Made by a program: the position numbers and the translations under genes. Of a stretch of DNA of 49,282 bases, positions 32,572 through 42,339 are shown piece after piece. The stretch lies in contig PGXB01000026.1 of the NCBI GenBank assembly GCA_002838945.1, forward strand, positions 1 to 49,282, read 5' to 3'. Under the pieces are notes generated by a model, which ran no database searches, was not told the DNA's origin, and was given only the letters and a program-made list of their open reading frames with translations. How positions within the stretch are numbered: position 1 is the first letter of the stretch; every line of letters begins with the position of its first letter. This stretch comes from a candidate division Zixibacteria bacterium HGW-Zixibacteria-1. Lineage in GTDB: Bacteria > Zixibacteria > MSB-5A5 > GN15 > PGXB01.

Positions 32572-33969
32572 ATGGCAAAGCTGACTTTTTATGGAGCCAC
32601 GGAAACGGTGACCGGGTCACGGTTTCTTCTGGAAATAAAGGATCTTAAGCTTTTGATAGACTGCGGCTTATTTCAGGGCCCCAAGGAAAACCGGCTGAAA
32701 AACTGGGAACCGTTCCCGGTCCCGCCGTCCGAAATCAGCGCCGTCCTCCTGACTCACGCCCATATCGATCATATCGGCTACCTGCCGCGTTTGAGCAAGG
32801 ATGGATTCAGCGGCCCGATAATCTGCACCCATCCCACCGCCGAATTGAGCAAAATTCTTTTGAAAGACAGCGCCCATCTTCAGGAGGAGGATGCCGCGTG
32901 GGCCAACAAGAAGGGTTTCTCCAAGCATGACCCGGCTTTGCCTCTTTTCACGGTTGAGGACGCCGAAGCATGCATCGGCCAGTTTTCCTCTTTTCATTAC
33001 GGCGATGAGGTCTCTCTCAACGGCGATATTCGCTTGAAGTTCAGGGATTCCGGCCATATCCTGGGTTCTGCTTTCATCGATATCAAAATTTCCCATGGTG
33101 AACAGGACAGCCGCAAAATTCTCTTTTGCGGAGATTTGGGACGACCGGCCCGCGTCATTCTTCGCGATCCGGTTCAGGTGTACAACATCGACTATCTGGT
33201 TGTCGAATCGACGTACGGCGACCGCCTGCATGCTGACAATTCATTTTATGATGAATTAACAAAGGTGATTAATGAGAGCATAGAACGCGGCGGGGTTTTG
33301 ATTATACCCTCGTTTGCCGTCGGGCGCACCCAGACCCTGTTGTATGTTATCAGGGAACTCGAGGAACTTGGAAAGATCCCGATCCTGCCTGTTTATCTCG
33401 ATTCGCCCATGGCACTCGAGGCCACGACTATATACGAAAAACAAATACCAAGTCAGAATCTGAGAAGCCGCGTTCAGACTATTATGGGCAAAAAAATATT
33501 CCGCACCGGTGATATGCGCCTGTGCGAATCCAGGAAAAAGTCGCAGGCCATCAATGATGTTCGCGACAGGGCTATTATTATTTCTTCGAGCGGTATGATT
33601 ACCGGCGGCCGAATCATGCATCACATGATGCAGCGCCTGCCCAATCCGAAGGATACCGTACTGTTTGTCGGTTATCAGGCGGAAGGTACCCGCGGGAGAA
33701 CCATACTCAACGGCGCCCCGACCGTCAAAATACATGGCGAAGAGGTCCCGATTAAGGCCAAAATCGAAAATATTACCGGCTTATCCGGTCATGCCGACTA
33801 CAATGAAACCCTGGCCTGGATGATGGGTTTTAATCGTGGGCCAAAAAAAATATTTGTCGTCCATGGCGAAAAGGATGCCCGGAAATCGCTCGCGGAAAAA
33901 ATAACGACACAATTTGAATGGGAAGTGGCGCTTCCCGAATTTCAAGAAAGCTATATTTTGGACCTGTAA
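32572..33969 (+). CDS. Metallo-beta-lactamase / beta-CASP ribonuclease
   Basis: This 465-residue protein belongs to the bacterial beta-CASP group related to CPSF73 and TTHA0252. The metal motif is THAHIDHIGYLP (H62, H64, D66, H67). Further family elements are SGHILGSAF, FCGDLGR, ESTYGDR (beta-CASP insertion start), SSSGMITGGR and GLSGHADYNE near the C-terminus. It probably degrades or processes RNA as endo- or exonuclease. It is followed after 14 bases by the L,D-transpeptidase gene, with no obvious functional link. Confidence 0.93.
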   Translation: MAKLTFYGATETVTGSRFLLEIKDLKLLIDCGLFQGPKENRLKNWEPFPVPPSEISAVLLTHAHIDHIGYLPRLSKDGFSGPIICTHPTAELSKILLKDSAHLQEEDAAWANKKGFSKHDPALPLFTVEDAEACIGQFSSFHYGDEVSLNGDIRLKFRDSGHILGSAFIDIKISHGEQDSRKILFCGDLGRPARVILRDPVQVYNIDYLVVESTYGDRLHADNSFYDELTKVINESIERGGVLIIPSFAVGRTQTLLYVIRELEELGKIPILPVYLDSPMALEATTIYEKQIPSQNLRSRVQTIMGKKIFRTGDMRLCESRKKSQAINDVRDRAIIISSSGMITGGRIMHHMMQRLPNPKDTVLFVGYQAEGTRGRTILNGAPTVKIHGEEVPIKAKIENITGLSGHADYNETLAWMMGFNRGPKKIFVVHGEKDARKSLAEKITTQFEWEVALPEFQESYILDL

Positions 33970-33983
33970 TTGACTGGGATGTT

Positions 33984-35702
33984 ATGCTGTTCGACAAAAT
34001 AATCATGAAAAAATACACTTTAATAATTATGCTGATTTCGGTTCTTTTTTTCCTTGGTGCGATATCAACCTTCTCTTTTGATATAAATGGTGGAAAGATC
34101 GACAATGCCATTGCCGAGCAGATCCGTAACCGTATCGAATCATCCGCAATACTGGAAACCATTATTATCGGTGATGAACTTGTATATGCTTCAATGGCTC
34201 TTCCTGTTTTTTATGAGCGACGGGGGTACTATCCGGGCTGGATCGATAGCGGGATGATTCTACAACAGGCGGATTCTTTGATCGGGATAATAAAACTGGC
34301 CGGTGCCGAGGGACTACGCCCTAATGATTACCATGTTGCAAAAATAGACAGCCTTGTTTCTACCGTCCGAAGGTCATTCAGGTTATCCGAGGCCAAAAAA
34401 GTAATAATACTGGCCGATCTCGATTTACTGCTGACGGATGCTTTCCTTATTTATGGATCGCATCTTATCTCGGGGAAAGTCAATCCGGTGACGATCGATC
34501 CCGAATGGTTCACTAATCTGTGCGAAGCTGATTTGATATCCATCCTCGATAATGCGCTGACTGAAAATTCCATCTCTTCAACCCTTCGGAACCTGGCCCC
34601 GCCCCAGGCGGGTTATACCTTGCTTAAAAAGGCATTGCGACGCTACCGCGCCCTCGATTCCCAGGGCGGCTGGCCCGCCGTGCCCGAGGGACCGACACTC
34701 AAAAAAGGTGACGCCGGCGAGAGGATCCCCGTTCTGCGCCAACGGTTGACCATCACCGGCGATCTGGCCGAATACAGCGCGCCTGATTCAATCCTTTTTG
34801 ACGACTCGTTGGAAGCAGCCGTCAAAAGGTTCCAAAACCGCCATGGACTCGATATTGACGGAAGCGTGGGAAAAAGCACCCTCGCGGCATTAAATGTCCC
34901 GGCCAATCAAAGAGTCCGGCAAATTCTCCTGAATCTGGAGAGATGGCGCTGGCTGCCCCAGGATCTCGGGAAAAGACATATCCTTATCAATATTGCCAAC
35001 TATGAATTGGATGTTAATGAGGATACGGTCACGGTCCTCACAATGCGCATCATCGTCGGAAAAACATATCGGCGGACCCCGGTCTTCAGTGATAAAATGA
35101 CTTACCTTGTGTTGAGCCCGTACTGGAACATCCCGGCTAACATAACCTCGCAGGACGTTATTCCCATGATGAAGAAGAACCCCGAATACATCAAAGAACA
35201 AAACATAAAGATCTTCAGGGGATATGGCTCGGAGAGGGTGGAAATCAGGCCTGAATCAATCGACTGGGCAGCACTCTCACCGAAGAAATTTGATTTCTGG
35301 CTTCGGCAGGAGCCGGGCCCAAAAAATGCGCTCGGCGGAATTAAGTTCATGTTCCCCAATAAGTTTAATGTCTATTTACATGACACCCCGGATAAAAATC
35401 TGTTTTCAAAATCATCGCGTGGATTCAGTTCGGGATGCATCAGGATAGAAAAACCGTTTGATCTTGCCTTATATCTCTTAAGAAATCTCCCGAATTGGAG
35501 CAGAGAGGAAATGATAAAAGCCGTTAATGCCGGCGCGGAACGGACTGTCCCCCTTCCCGAACAGATTCCGGTGCATGTTTTGTACTGGACCGCCTGGGTT
35601 TCCCCTGACGGCGGAGTTAATTTCCGGGAAGACATTTACAATAGAGACAGCGTCTTATCGGCCGCTCTGAATGAAGAACACCCGGAGCCGCTTGAAAATT
35701 GA
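33984..35702 (+). CDS. L,D-transpeptidase of the YcbB (LdtD) type
   Basis: This 572-residue envelope enzyme has an N-terminal signal or anchor (about 11-31), a helical scaffold region, a peptidoglycan-binding domain at about 240-305 (KKGDAGERIPVLRQRL, then FQNRHGLDIDGSVGKST) and a YkuD catalytic domain at about 330-500. Catalytic residues are H466 (VYLHDTPD) and C485 in SSGCIRIE. It would form 3-3 crosslinks or attach proteins to peptidoglycan. The start at 33984 fits the signal; M8 (34005) is an alternative. The next gene encodes a YcbK-like peptidase, the same pairing as ycbB-ycbK in Escherichia coli. Confidence 0.9.
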   Translation: MLFDKIIMKKYTLIIMLISVLFFLGAISTFSFDINGGKIDNAIAEQIRNRIESSAILETIIIGDELVYASMALPVFYERRGYYPGWIDSGMILQQADSLIGIIKLAGAEGLRPNDYHVAKIDSLVSTVRRSFRLSEAKKVIILADLDLLLTDAFLIYGSHLISGKVNPVTIDPEWFTNLCEADLISILDNALTENSISSTLRNLAPPQAGYTLLKKALRRYRALDSQGGWPAVPEGPTLKKGDAGERIPVLRQRLTITGDLAEYSAPDSILFDDSLEAAVKRFQNRHGLDIDGSVGKSTLAALNVPANQRVRQILLNLERWRWLPQDLGKRHILINIANYELDVNEDTVTVLTMRIIVGKTYRRTPVFSDKMTYLVLSPYWNIPANITSQDVIPMMKKNPEYIKEQNIKIFRGYGSERVEIRPESIDWAALSPKKFDFWLRQEPGPKNALGGIKFMFPNKFNVYLHDTPDKNLFSKSSRGFSSGCIRIEKPFDLALYLLRNLPNWSREEMIKAVNAGAERTVPLPEQIPVHVLYWTAWVSPDGGVNFREDIYNRDSVLSAALNEEHPEPLEN

Positions 35703-35728
35703 ACCATATAGTGCAATAAAAACAACTT

Positions 35729-36706
35729 ATGCATTTTTTCACGAAAATTTCATTTAGTGTAATTGCGCTGGTTTGCATCACGGTGATGAGCGTTGCGGCC
35801 ATGCCTGCGCCTGATTCAGCCTATGTTACCGACAAGGCGTCCTTTACCGTCAAAGTCAATGATCTTACTTTTGACTATTCCATCATGAGCCTGTTTTTGA
35901 TGCCGTCGGAAGAGATAACCATCGAAATACCGGTCACCGATAAACCCTGCAGTTTCGATATAACCGCTTTGGCCGATACCATTGCCATGTCGGGGGATAT
36001 GCATTGGCAATGGACGGCTCCCGAACAATCGGGGCTTTATCAGCTCAATATTGTCTGCCGGGAACACAGCGATACCACGACCGTCAACATTTTCGTCCTG
36101 ATACCGTACGGACAGATGAATGGCGAATATCTTAACGGCTATCATATCGGGCGTTACCCCAAAGCGCTATACAAGGGGCTCCCCACCTATAAGCCGCCGC
36201 CGGGATTTGTCGAAATCACCGAAGAGAATGCCGAAACCAGATTAACTCCCCACTTCCGGCTCAAACAGTTTGCCTGCAAGCAGAATAACGGCTATCCCAA
36301 GTATGTTGTTCTTAGAGAATTGCTTCTGATTAAACTTGAGGTGATTCTACAGGCGCTTAATGAAAAAGGCTATCGCTGCGGTACTTTCAATATCCTCAGC
36401 GGTTATCGTACTCCTCAGTATAACAAGACAATCGGCAATGTCAAATACAGCCGCCACCAGTGGGGCGATGCCGCAGATATATTTATCGATGAAAACCCGA
36501 AAGACGATATGATGGACGATCTCAACAAGGACGGTAAAATCAACTGGAAAGATGCCGCGGTGATGTATGATATAATCGACGACATGTCCGGGAAAAAAAT
36601 CTTCGAAAGACTTATCGGCGGTCTGGCCAGGTACAAAAGAACCGGCGACCACGGGCCGTTTGTCCATGTCGATGTGCGCGGCTACCGGGCGCGCTGGGGA
36701 TATTAG
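35729..36706 (+). CDS. Secreted M15-type (YcbK-like) peptidase with EF-hand-like insert
   Basis: This 325-residue protein has a signal peptide (about 1-24), a beta-rich N-terminal domain (about 35-125) and a C-terminal peptidase M15_3-like domain (about 170-325). Zinc ligands are H243 and D250 in SRHQWGDAADI and H313 in FVHVDVRG; SGYRTPQYN is also conserved. Between them lies DLNKDGKINWKDAAVMY (264-280), a calcium-loop of EF-hand/dockerin type that is unusual here. It probably trims peptidoglycan stem peptides. The stop codon overlaps that of the convergent barrel gene by 4 bases. Confidence 0.85.
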   Translation: MHFFTKISFSVIALVCITVMSVAAMPAPDSAYVTDKASFTVKVNDLTFDYSIMSLFLMPSEEITIEIPVTDKPCSFDITALADTIAMSGDMHWQWTAPEQSGLYQLNIVCREHSDTTTVNIFVLIPYGQMNGEYLNGYHIGRYPKALYKGLPTYKPPPGFVEITEENAETRLTPHFRLKQFACKQNNGYPKYVVLRELLLIKLEVILQALNEKGYRCGTFNILSGYRTPQYNKTIGNVKYSRHQWGDAADIFIDENPKDDMMDDLNKDGKINWKDAAVMYDIIDDMSGKKIFERLIGGLARYKRTGDHGPFVHVDVRGYRARWGY

Positions 36707-38016
36707 AAATAGACCCTGAATGATGTGAAATAGTAATCGGGATAATTACCGAATTCCGATTTGCATGTAAGATGCAGGACAATGGGAAGCGAGTCTGAGT
36801 CCCCCCTGCAATCGGCGCCTCCCCCAAAACCGAGATAAGCTCCCCCGGACAGATAGATGTTCTCGGCAATATTATATTCGACCGTCGGCATCACAAATAC
36901 CGAAGGGTCACTCAGATTGGCCAGCAATTGTCTTCCGATCGTTATCAGTGGCGTCAACTGATGGTTTACCCCCGGGGCCAGATAATGTTTTCCGACCAGA
37001 TAGCCGGATGCTTCACCATAGGCTTCATTGCTGATAGTCTCAGACGAGTTTTCGAAATCATTGACACCGGCGCCGTTATAATGATATTCGATAAACAGAT
37101 AGGTGCCGTCGCGAAGACTGTAATCGCATCCGATAGTGCCCCGGAAGAAATCATAATCACCGTCGCGTTCGTCTGAATTAAGGGCCTTATCGAAAACATA
37201 AGCGCCTTCGAACCAGAACCCGGCACCGCCGATCGGCCGCGCCACATCAAGCCCGATCATCAGATTTTCCCGAAAACCGACCGCCAGAAGCGATATATCG
37301 GAACGACGGTAATTGATTTTTCCCCTCAAAAACATGGCACTTTTCTTAGATTCGAAATCATCCCCAAAAACATATCCGGCGTCGATTTCGCTCAGCAACC
37401 CGATTGGCATCCTCAGGCGAACCGCATCGACACCGATACGATCTTCGACGTCAAGCTCGTTGAAAGCATACGGCGCCAGGACATCAGTTGGATTGATCAC
37501 GCGGGCCGAACCCCAGGCAATCGCCTGGCGGCCGACATAGATATCCGCAAAGCGGCTGTTGACCGTCAGAAACAATCGGTCAAGGTTTTGATAAATGCCA
37601 AAATTACCCATTGTATCTTTCGGCCCGGGATAAAGGCGGTACCTGATATCATCAACCCGGTAACCGGACCTTGTTGTGGAAATGGACGCCAGCCACGATG
37701 GAACCGGATTAAGGGTCGTATCACGTTCAGCCCGGGGAGAAAAATCATACGCGCCCGTAAGCGACAGCCTGTCTGTTATCAGGGCGGTTGTCTTGAGCCG
37801 CAGGTGGTTATCCACCGCCGCATACACCGGCGACTCTTTCGTATAATCAAATTTGTTGCTTATAAAAAAATCGATATCGGGCCAGTCATAGGCAGTGAAA
37901 TAACTTTTATAATAACCATGAACGGATAGCCAGTCAGCAGGATATGCATTCGGCGTGGTCAGCAGCAAACCAATAAGGATCAGAAAGATCGTCGATGTCA
38001 TTGACTTATCAAACAT
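36703..38016 (-). CDS. Outer-membrane beta-barrel protein (porin/DUF1302-like)
   Basis: This 437-residue protein has a signal peptide (about 1-27), then alternating hydrophobic and aromatic strands up to a terminal Phe (SFRVYF), the usual barrel end signal. The segment VGRQAIAWGSARVINPTDVL resembles DUF1302-type and related barrels. It is the last gene of an operon with LolA-like carrier, two permeases and an ATPase, so it may form or serve the outer-membrane end of that pathway. The start follows GAGGTAGAAA. The family assignment is tentative; the barrel call is firm. Confidence 0.75.
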   Translation of the reverse strand: MFDKSMTSTIFLILIGLLLTTPNAYPADWLSVHGYYKSYFTAYDWPDIDFFISNKFDYTKESPVYAAVDNHLRLKTTALITDRLSLTGAYDFSPRAERDTTLNPVPSWLASISTTRSGYRVDDIRYRLYPGPKDTMGNFGIYQNLDRLFLTVNSRFADIYVGRQAIAWGSARVINPTDVLAPYAFNELDVEDRIGVDAVRLRMPIGLLSEIDAGYVFGDDFESKKSAMFLRGKINYRRSDISLLAVGFRENLMIGLDVARPIGGAGFWFEGAYVFDKALNSDERDGDYDFFRGTIGCDYSLRDGTYLFIEYHYNGAGVNDFENSSETISNEAYGEASGYLVGKHYLAPGVNHQLTPLITIGRQLLANLSDPSVFVMPTVEYNIAENIYLSGGAYLGFGGGADCRGDSDSLPIVLHLTCKSEFGNYPDYYFTSFRVYF

Positions 38017-38046
38017 TTTCTACCTCACCTGTGTCTCTGGCTGGAT

Positions 38047-38748
38047 TCAACTTCTTGTTTCATCGCTGTCGATCATGCCGTCCTTCAGCGTCACCAGCCT
38101 TCTGGCGCGCTCCATTATCTGCCGGTCATGCGTCGAGAAGACAAAAGTAATACCGCTTTTTTCATTCAGCTCCCGCATCATATCAAGCAGCTCCGCCCCG
38201 GTTTTGGAGTCGAGATTGGCCGTCGGCTCATCGGCGAGAATCAGCGACGGCCGCGAAACCATCGCCCGTGCCACCGCCACCCGCTGCTGCTGACCGCCCG
38301 AGAGCTTGGTTGGGAGCCGTCCCGCGAATCCCTCGAGACCCATCTCCGCAAGAATCTGCTCCACTCTTTTATGCCGCTCGATCTTATCAATTCCCTGGAG
38401 CAGCATGATGTATTCGACATTTTCTTCCACCGTCAGGACCGGAATCAGGTTGTACGCCTGGAAAATAAAACCGATATGATCCCGCCGAAAATCGGACAGC
38501 TCCGAGCCGCTCATCGATGACAGCTCTTTTCCCGCCAGCCAGATTTGGCCCTCGGTGACATCATCAAGACCGGAAATGATATTCAGGAATGTCGTCTTGC
38601 CTGAACCCGATGGTCCTACAATGGCAGTGAACTCCCCTTTTTTTATCGTCAGGTCGATTCCGCGAAGGGCCGGCACCGGCACACCATTGTCATGATAAAC
38701 CTTCTTGATGCCCCTTGTGACTATCACATCATCTATTAATTGTGGCAT
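38047..38748 (-). CDS. LolD-like ABC transporter ATP-binding subunit
   Basis: This 233-residue ATPase has Walker A GPSGSGKT (45-52), FIFQAYNL, signature LSGGQQQR (149-156), Walker B LILADEPTANLDS and switch FSTHD. It is of the MacB/LolD/FtsE type. Its two membrane partners are encoded just upstream (38761-41220), separated by 12 bases. Confidence 0.94.
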   Translation of the reverse strand: MPQLIDDVIVTRGIKKVYHDNGVPVPALRGIDLTIKKGEFTAIVGPSGSGKTTFLNIISGLDDVTEGQIWLAGKELSSMSGSELSDFRRDHIGFIFQAYNLIPVLTVEENVEYIMLLQGIDKIERHKRVEQILAEMGLEGFAGRLPTKLSGGQQQRVAVARAMVSRPSLILADEPTANLDSKTGAELLDMMRELNEKSGITFVFSTHDRQIMERARRLVTLKDGMIDSDETRS

Positions 38749-38760
38749 ATTTATCTCCTC

Positions 38761-39987
38761 CTAAAAACTCCGCCGCATCGCTTTGGCCGGAGAAATCCGC
38801 GCCGCATAAAAAGCGGGGTAAAAACCGACCAGCACCGTAAATATAAAAACCACGATCGGGTATTCGATAAACTGCCGCCACCTCATCACCGGATACAGAA
38901 GATCCCGATATGTTACCCCCGAAAACTCGATCCCGGTATAGTCTATCCCGACATGTGATATAATATATGTTATTAAGTACCCAAGAATCGTTCCCAGAAT
39001 TATACTCAGCACTGCCAGCGCCCCGGCTTCGAAAAGAATTAATCGAGCCATGCCAAAGGGGCGCGTCCCGACCGCCCGCAATACCCCGAATTCGAACATC
39101 CGTTCATGCAGCGACATGAACAATGTGTTTATTATACCCAGTGCCACGACACCGAAGAGGATCAAACCGACAATATACGTCGCAAACTGCGACATCTCGA
39201 AAGCCGCCTGAAGCTCGGGAAGGATCACCGTCCAGCTAACCGCTTCATTGCCGTCGGTCGAATATTTTTTCCAGAAGGGGTGACTCTTGTCACGGGCATA
39301 ACCGCTGTTTTTAAAACGCAGCGCTATTTCATGCACATTATCTCCGAGCGCCAGCATCTGCTGCGCCTCCTTCAGGCGCACAAAGACCATGGAGCGATCC
39401 ATTTCCTTTATATTGAAATGATAAATCCCCGAAATCCGGAACATCTCCTGCGACAGATCACCCGAATGCGCCTGGGCCACCGTCAGAACCACGCGGTCGC
39501 CAAGACCGACTTCGAGGATCTCAGCCAGTTTGCTGCCGACCAGAATATCACGCTTGTTATCCCCATCGAAATAGCTCCCGTCAATTATCGCCTCATCAAC
39601 CTGTGAAAGATTCTTTTCCGTGCCCGGATCGACACCGACCATCGTTACCGCGCTCAGGTTTGCCGGCGAGGTAATCATGGCAAAGGTCATGGTTCGCTCG
39701 GTAAAATCAGCCACGACACTGTCCTGTCTCAAACCGGCGGCCACTTCGGGGAGATCACTGATGGTCTTTTCGACCGCATATGAATCGCGGAAATCAGCCT
39801 GGTGTATCTGTCCTTCTCCGAGAAAGGATTCCGTCGCCGAGGCGATCATGTTTTGCTCCATGCCGATAATCAGGGCATCCGTGAATATCAGTGCAGCCAG
39901 ACCGATGCCAATGGCGCTCCCGGCAATAAATGTCCGGCGTTTGTTGCGGAAGAGATTGCGAATGGCCAGCTTGATGAATAACTTCAC
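38761..39987 (-). CDS. LolC/E-like FtsX-type ABC permease
   Basis: This 408-residue protein has a TM at about 19-38, a periplasmic MacB_PCD-type domain and three TMs near the C-terminus (about 272-298, 325-347 and 370-392). The motif MFEFGVLRAVGTRP precedes the third helix and the protein ends with SPAKAMRRSF. It is paralogous to the permease at 40000 and probably forms a heterodimer with it. It has a 12-base gap on each side in the operon. Confidence 0.9.
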   Translation of the reverse strand: MKLFIKLAIRNLFRNKRRTFIAGSAIGIGLAALIFTDALIIGMEQNMIASATESFLGEGQIHQADFRDSYAVEKTISDLPEVAAGLRQDSVVADFTERTMTFAMITSPANLSAVTMVGVDPGTEKNLSQVDEAIIDGSYFDGDNKRDILVGSKLAEILEVGLGDRVVLTVAQAHSGDLSQEMFRISGIYHFNIKEMDRSMVFVRLKEAQQMLALGDNVHEIALRFKNSGYARDKSHPFWKKYSTDGNEAVSWTVILPELQAAFEMSQFATYIVGLILFGVVALGIINTLFMSLHERMFEFGVLRAVGTRPFGMARLILFEAGALAVLSIILGTILGYLITYIISHVGIDYTGIEFSGVTYRDLLYPVMRWRQFIEYPIVVFIFTVLVGFYPAFYAARISPAKAMRRSF

Positions 39988-39999
39988 GATCTTGCTCCC

Positions 40000-41220
40000 C
40001 TAGTGCGACCTCAGCGCCCTGGCCGGCGCAATCCGCGCCGCCTTGATCGCCGGGAAAATACTGATGAACATCGCCGACAACATAACCGTTATCGCCGGTA
40101 TATACAGGCTGTGCGCATTAACTTCACTGAAGTAATGCGTGAACTCCATGCCGCCGTAAGTGAACGACATCGGCATCGGTATGCCGGGCACCGAAAACCA
40201 ATAATTTATAAAAATACTTAATATTGTTCCGATGATTACACTGATTATGCCCATAAGCGCCACTTCGATTATTACGAGCCTGAAAATTTGCGGCGGTCTC
40301 GTGCCGACCGCACGAAGGACACCGTACTCACGCGTCCGCTCCAGAACCGTCATTAGAACCGTATTCAGAACCCCGATCGCAACAATCAGTATCACCACGA
40401 AAAGCATCACCCAGGAACCTTTTTTATCCGCCTCCATGGCGACATAAAACGATCGTGCGAATTCCTGCCATGGCGCGACATCAAGATTGAATTCACTCAG
40501 CCGCTGCCGCAGCAGAGTTGTTGCATCTTCAACCTCATCCAATTTATTTGCAATTACCACAATCTCATGAATCGACCCTTCCAGCACCAGAAGCTCCTGG
40601 GCATCGACCAGGTGCAGATAAAACGCGCTTTGATCCATGACAGCGTCGCCCGTCTCGACAATGCCGATCACATTATAGAGATCATTGGCGATCGAGCCGT
40701 CCGCCCCCTGCGATACGATCACGATTTCATCTCCGGGTTTTGCCTGAAGCGTCCGAGCCACCGCCTTGCCGAGAATTGCCTCATGGGCCGGCGCCGTCGA
40801 AAAACTTCTTCCGTCAATGACCTTTTTCTCGAACCTGGTTGCGTGTGACTCGCGTTCGGGATCGATTCCGATTATCTGCACGCCGGCGGTCTTGTCACCG
40901 ACCGAAGCCAGCCCGGCCGAATATAACCGCGGCGCCCATGAATCCACATACTCGGTTTGCCCGACGATGCGCCCGACTTTTTCATAATCATCGATTTTAC
41001 GATACAACGACGGTTTGTCGAGATATCCGACGGCATGGATCTGGACATGTCCCAGCCGGTTGCGGGTGAACATTTCGATTATGCGATTGTACGTGCCGTC
41101 CGCCCAGCCGATCGATATCGCCGACAGCGTAAACCCGCCGAACATGGTCAGCACCGTCAATATGGTGCGGCGTTTTTGCCGGAATATATTCCGCCAGGCT
41201 ATTTTTAATGTCAGCATCAC
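40000..41220 (-). CDS. LolC/E-like FtsX-type ABC permease
   Basis: This 406-residue protein has the same plan as the permease at 38761: N-terminal TM (about 16-38), periplasmic domain, then three C-terminal TMs. The motif TREYGVLRAVGTRPPQ and the ending APARALRSH are typical. It begins 8 bases after the LolA-like gene. An ATPase and LolA-like carrier in the same operon favour a lipoprotein- or lipid-handling role over drug efflux. Confidence 0.9.
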   Translation of the reverse strand: MMLTLKIAWRNIFRQKRRTILTVLTMFGGFTLSAISIGWADGTYNRIIEMFTRNRLGHVQIHAVGYLDKPSLYRKIDDYEKVGRIVGQTEYVDSWAPRLYSAGLASVGDKTAGVQIIGIDPERESHATRFEKKVIDGRSFSTAPAHEAILGKAVARTLQAKPGDEIVIVSQGADGSIANDLYNVIGIVETGDAVMDQSAFYLHLVDAQELLVLEGSIHEIVVIANKLDEVEDATTLLRQRLSEFNLDVAPWQEFARSFYVAMEADKKGSWVMLFVVILIVAIGVLNTVLMTVLERTREYGVLRAVGTRPPQIFRLVIIEVALMGIISVIIGTILSIFINYWFSVPGIPMPMSFTYGGMEFTHYFSEVNAHSLYIPAITVMLSAMFISIFPAIKAARIAPARALRSH

Positions 41221-41228
41221 AGCCGGCC

Positions 41229-41996
41229 CTATTTATCCGCTCTTAAATTCCGCAGTGAAAATATTTCCTCATCGATCTTGATGTCGAAATCAAGTTTATT
41301 ATAACGAATTACGGTTTTATTGCCTTCTTTATTCTGCGGAATCATCTCCATTGCCGCCGGAATCATCCGCCCGCCGAAATCCCTGACATCACTGTAGTTC
41401 AGGACACGCATCAACTTGCCGTCCTCATCGTAATATTTCTGCCAGATCGGTATATATTTATCCTTCGTGGCGGCAATCACAATACTGCCCCAGACAACCG
41501 GCAAATCCTCCCGCGGGATGCACCTGACATAAATTCGGTCATCAAAACCTTCATCTATCTTAATCAGCTCATAGCTGTAATCATCGAATAACGAAAACTC
41601 TTTGACCAGGTCATCATTGGTGAAATCCGAGCCCATCCATGAGCTCATCATCATTGACGGCGGTATTTTCATGACCTTATTTGTCTTGGGGAGATAGTTC
41701 CACATTTCGTTTTCGATCCGAAGCGTCGCCACGCCCCTGTCCTTTTCCGGCTCATTGATGCGAATGAATGTCTTTTTCTGACCGATTGTCCAGGCATCCA
41801 TAACCATGGTGCGCTGCCAGTGCGGGGTCACGATTTCCATCTCGAATTCCGAATAGCTGCTCTCCGAGCGATACAACTCGTCGATCCGGCGGATGATTTT
41901 CTCGACTTCAGGATCGTTTTTCCCGGCGGCTTTATCGCCTTGCGCCCACAGACAAGGCACAACAAATAACCAGAGCAATATTATAACCTTTTTCAT
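41229..41996 (-). CDS. LolA-like outer-membrane lipoprotein-sorting protein
   Basis: This 255-residue periplasmic protein has a signal peptide (about 1-19) and the features of the LolA_like/Outer_lipo_sort family: strands such as FEMEIVTPHW, then NEMWNYLPKTNKVMKIPPSM and the diagnostic SSWMGSDFTNDDLVKEF, then a long beta-rich C-terminus. The half-barrel fold carries lipid or acyl chains in its hydrophobic cavity. The start at 41996 follows AAGGA and begins the signal peptide; an upstream in-frame ATG at 42047 would add 17 residues before it and is less likely. It is the first gene of the five-gene operon ending at 36703. Confidence 0.88.
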   Translation of the reverse strand: MKKVIILLWLFVVPCLWAQGDKAAGKNDPEVEKIIRRIDELYRSESSYSEFEMEIVTPHWQRTMVMDAWTIGQKKTFIRINEPEKDRGVATLRIENEMWNYLPKTNKVMKIPPSMMMSSWMGSDFTNDDLVKEFSLFDDYSYELIKIDEGFDDRIYVRCIPREDLPVVWGSIVIAATKDKYIPIWQKYYDEDGKLMRVLNYSDVRDFGGRMIPAAMEMIPQNKEGNKTVIRYNKLDFDIKIDEEIFSLRNLRADK

Positions 41997-42054
41997 CTTA
42001 TTTTCCTTCAAATACTTATTAATAGCTGATTGGGTCAATCCTTCCATTTGGCGT

Positions 42055-42084
42055 ATTATAATATATACATTTGTTCAGGGTCAA
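42055..42084 (-). promoter_or_regulatory. Sigma-70 promoter of the LolA-like/ABC/barrel operon
   Basis: On the minus strand TTGACC (42084-42079) and a perfect TATAAT (42060-42055) are 18 bases apart. Transcription would start near 42048, about 50 bases before the LolA-like gene. Confidence 0.75.
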
Positions 42085-42172
42085 GGATTCAAAATAAAGG
42101 TATCCTTCCTAAGTCCAAAAGAAATTTGCCGGTTTCGACAGCCGGTTTTTGGCGCGCCGGACACCTTCCCGC

Positions 42173-42201
42173 TTGACAAAAAATGGTTTTGCCGATATAT
42201 T
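42173..42201 (+). promoter_or_regulatory. Sigma-70 promoter of the papain-like protease gene
   Basis: A perfect TTGACA (42173-42178) and TATATT (42196-42201) are separated by exactly 17 bases. Transcription would begin near 42208, leaving a leader of about 130 bases before the start codon. No riboswitch was recognised in that leader. Confidence 0.8.
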
Positions 42202-42339
42202 TTAGATAAGTTCTTCTTTTAACTTATTATTTGGAAGACCGGCTCGGCGGAATATTCTGATAATTTTTTTAACTTTTGATAAAATCGACTCATCGATGCT
42301 TTAATGAACTTCTCACCACTTTGACCCGGGAGGCAGGCC

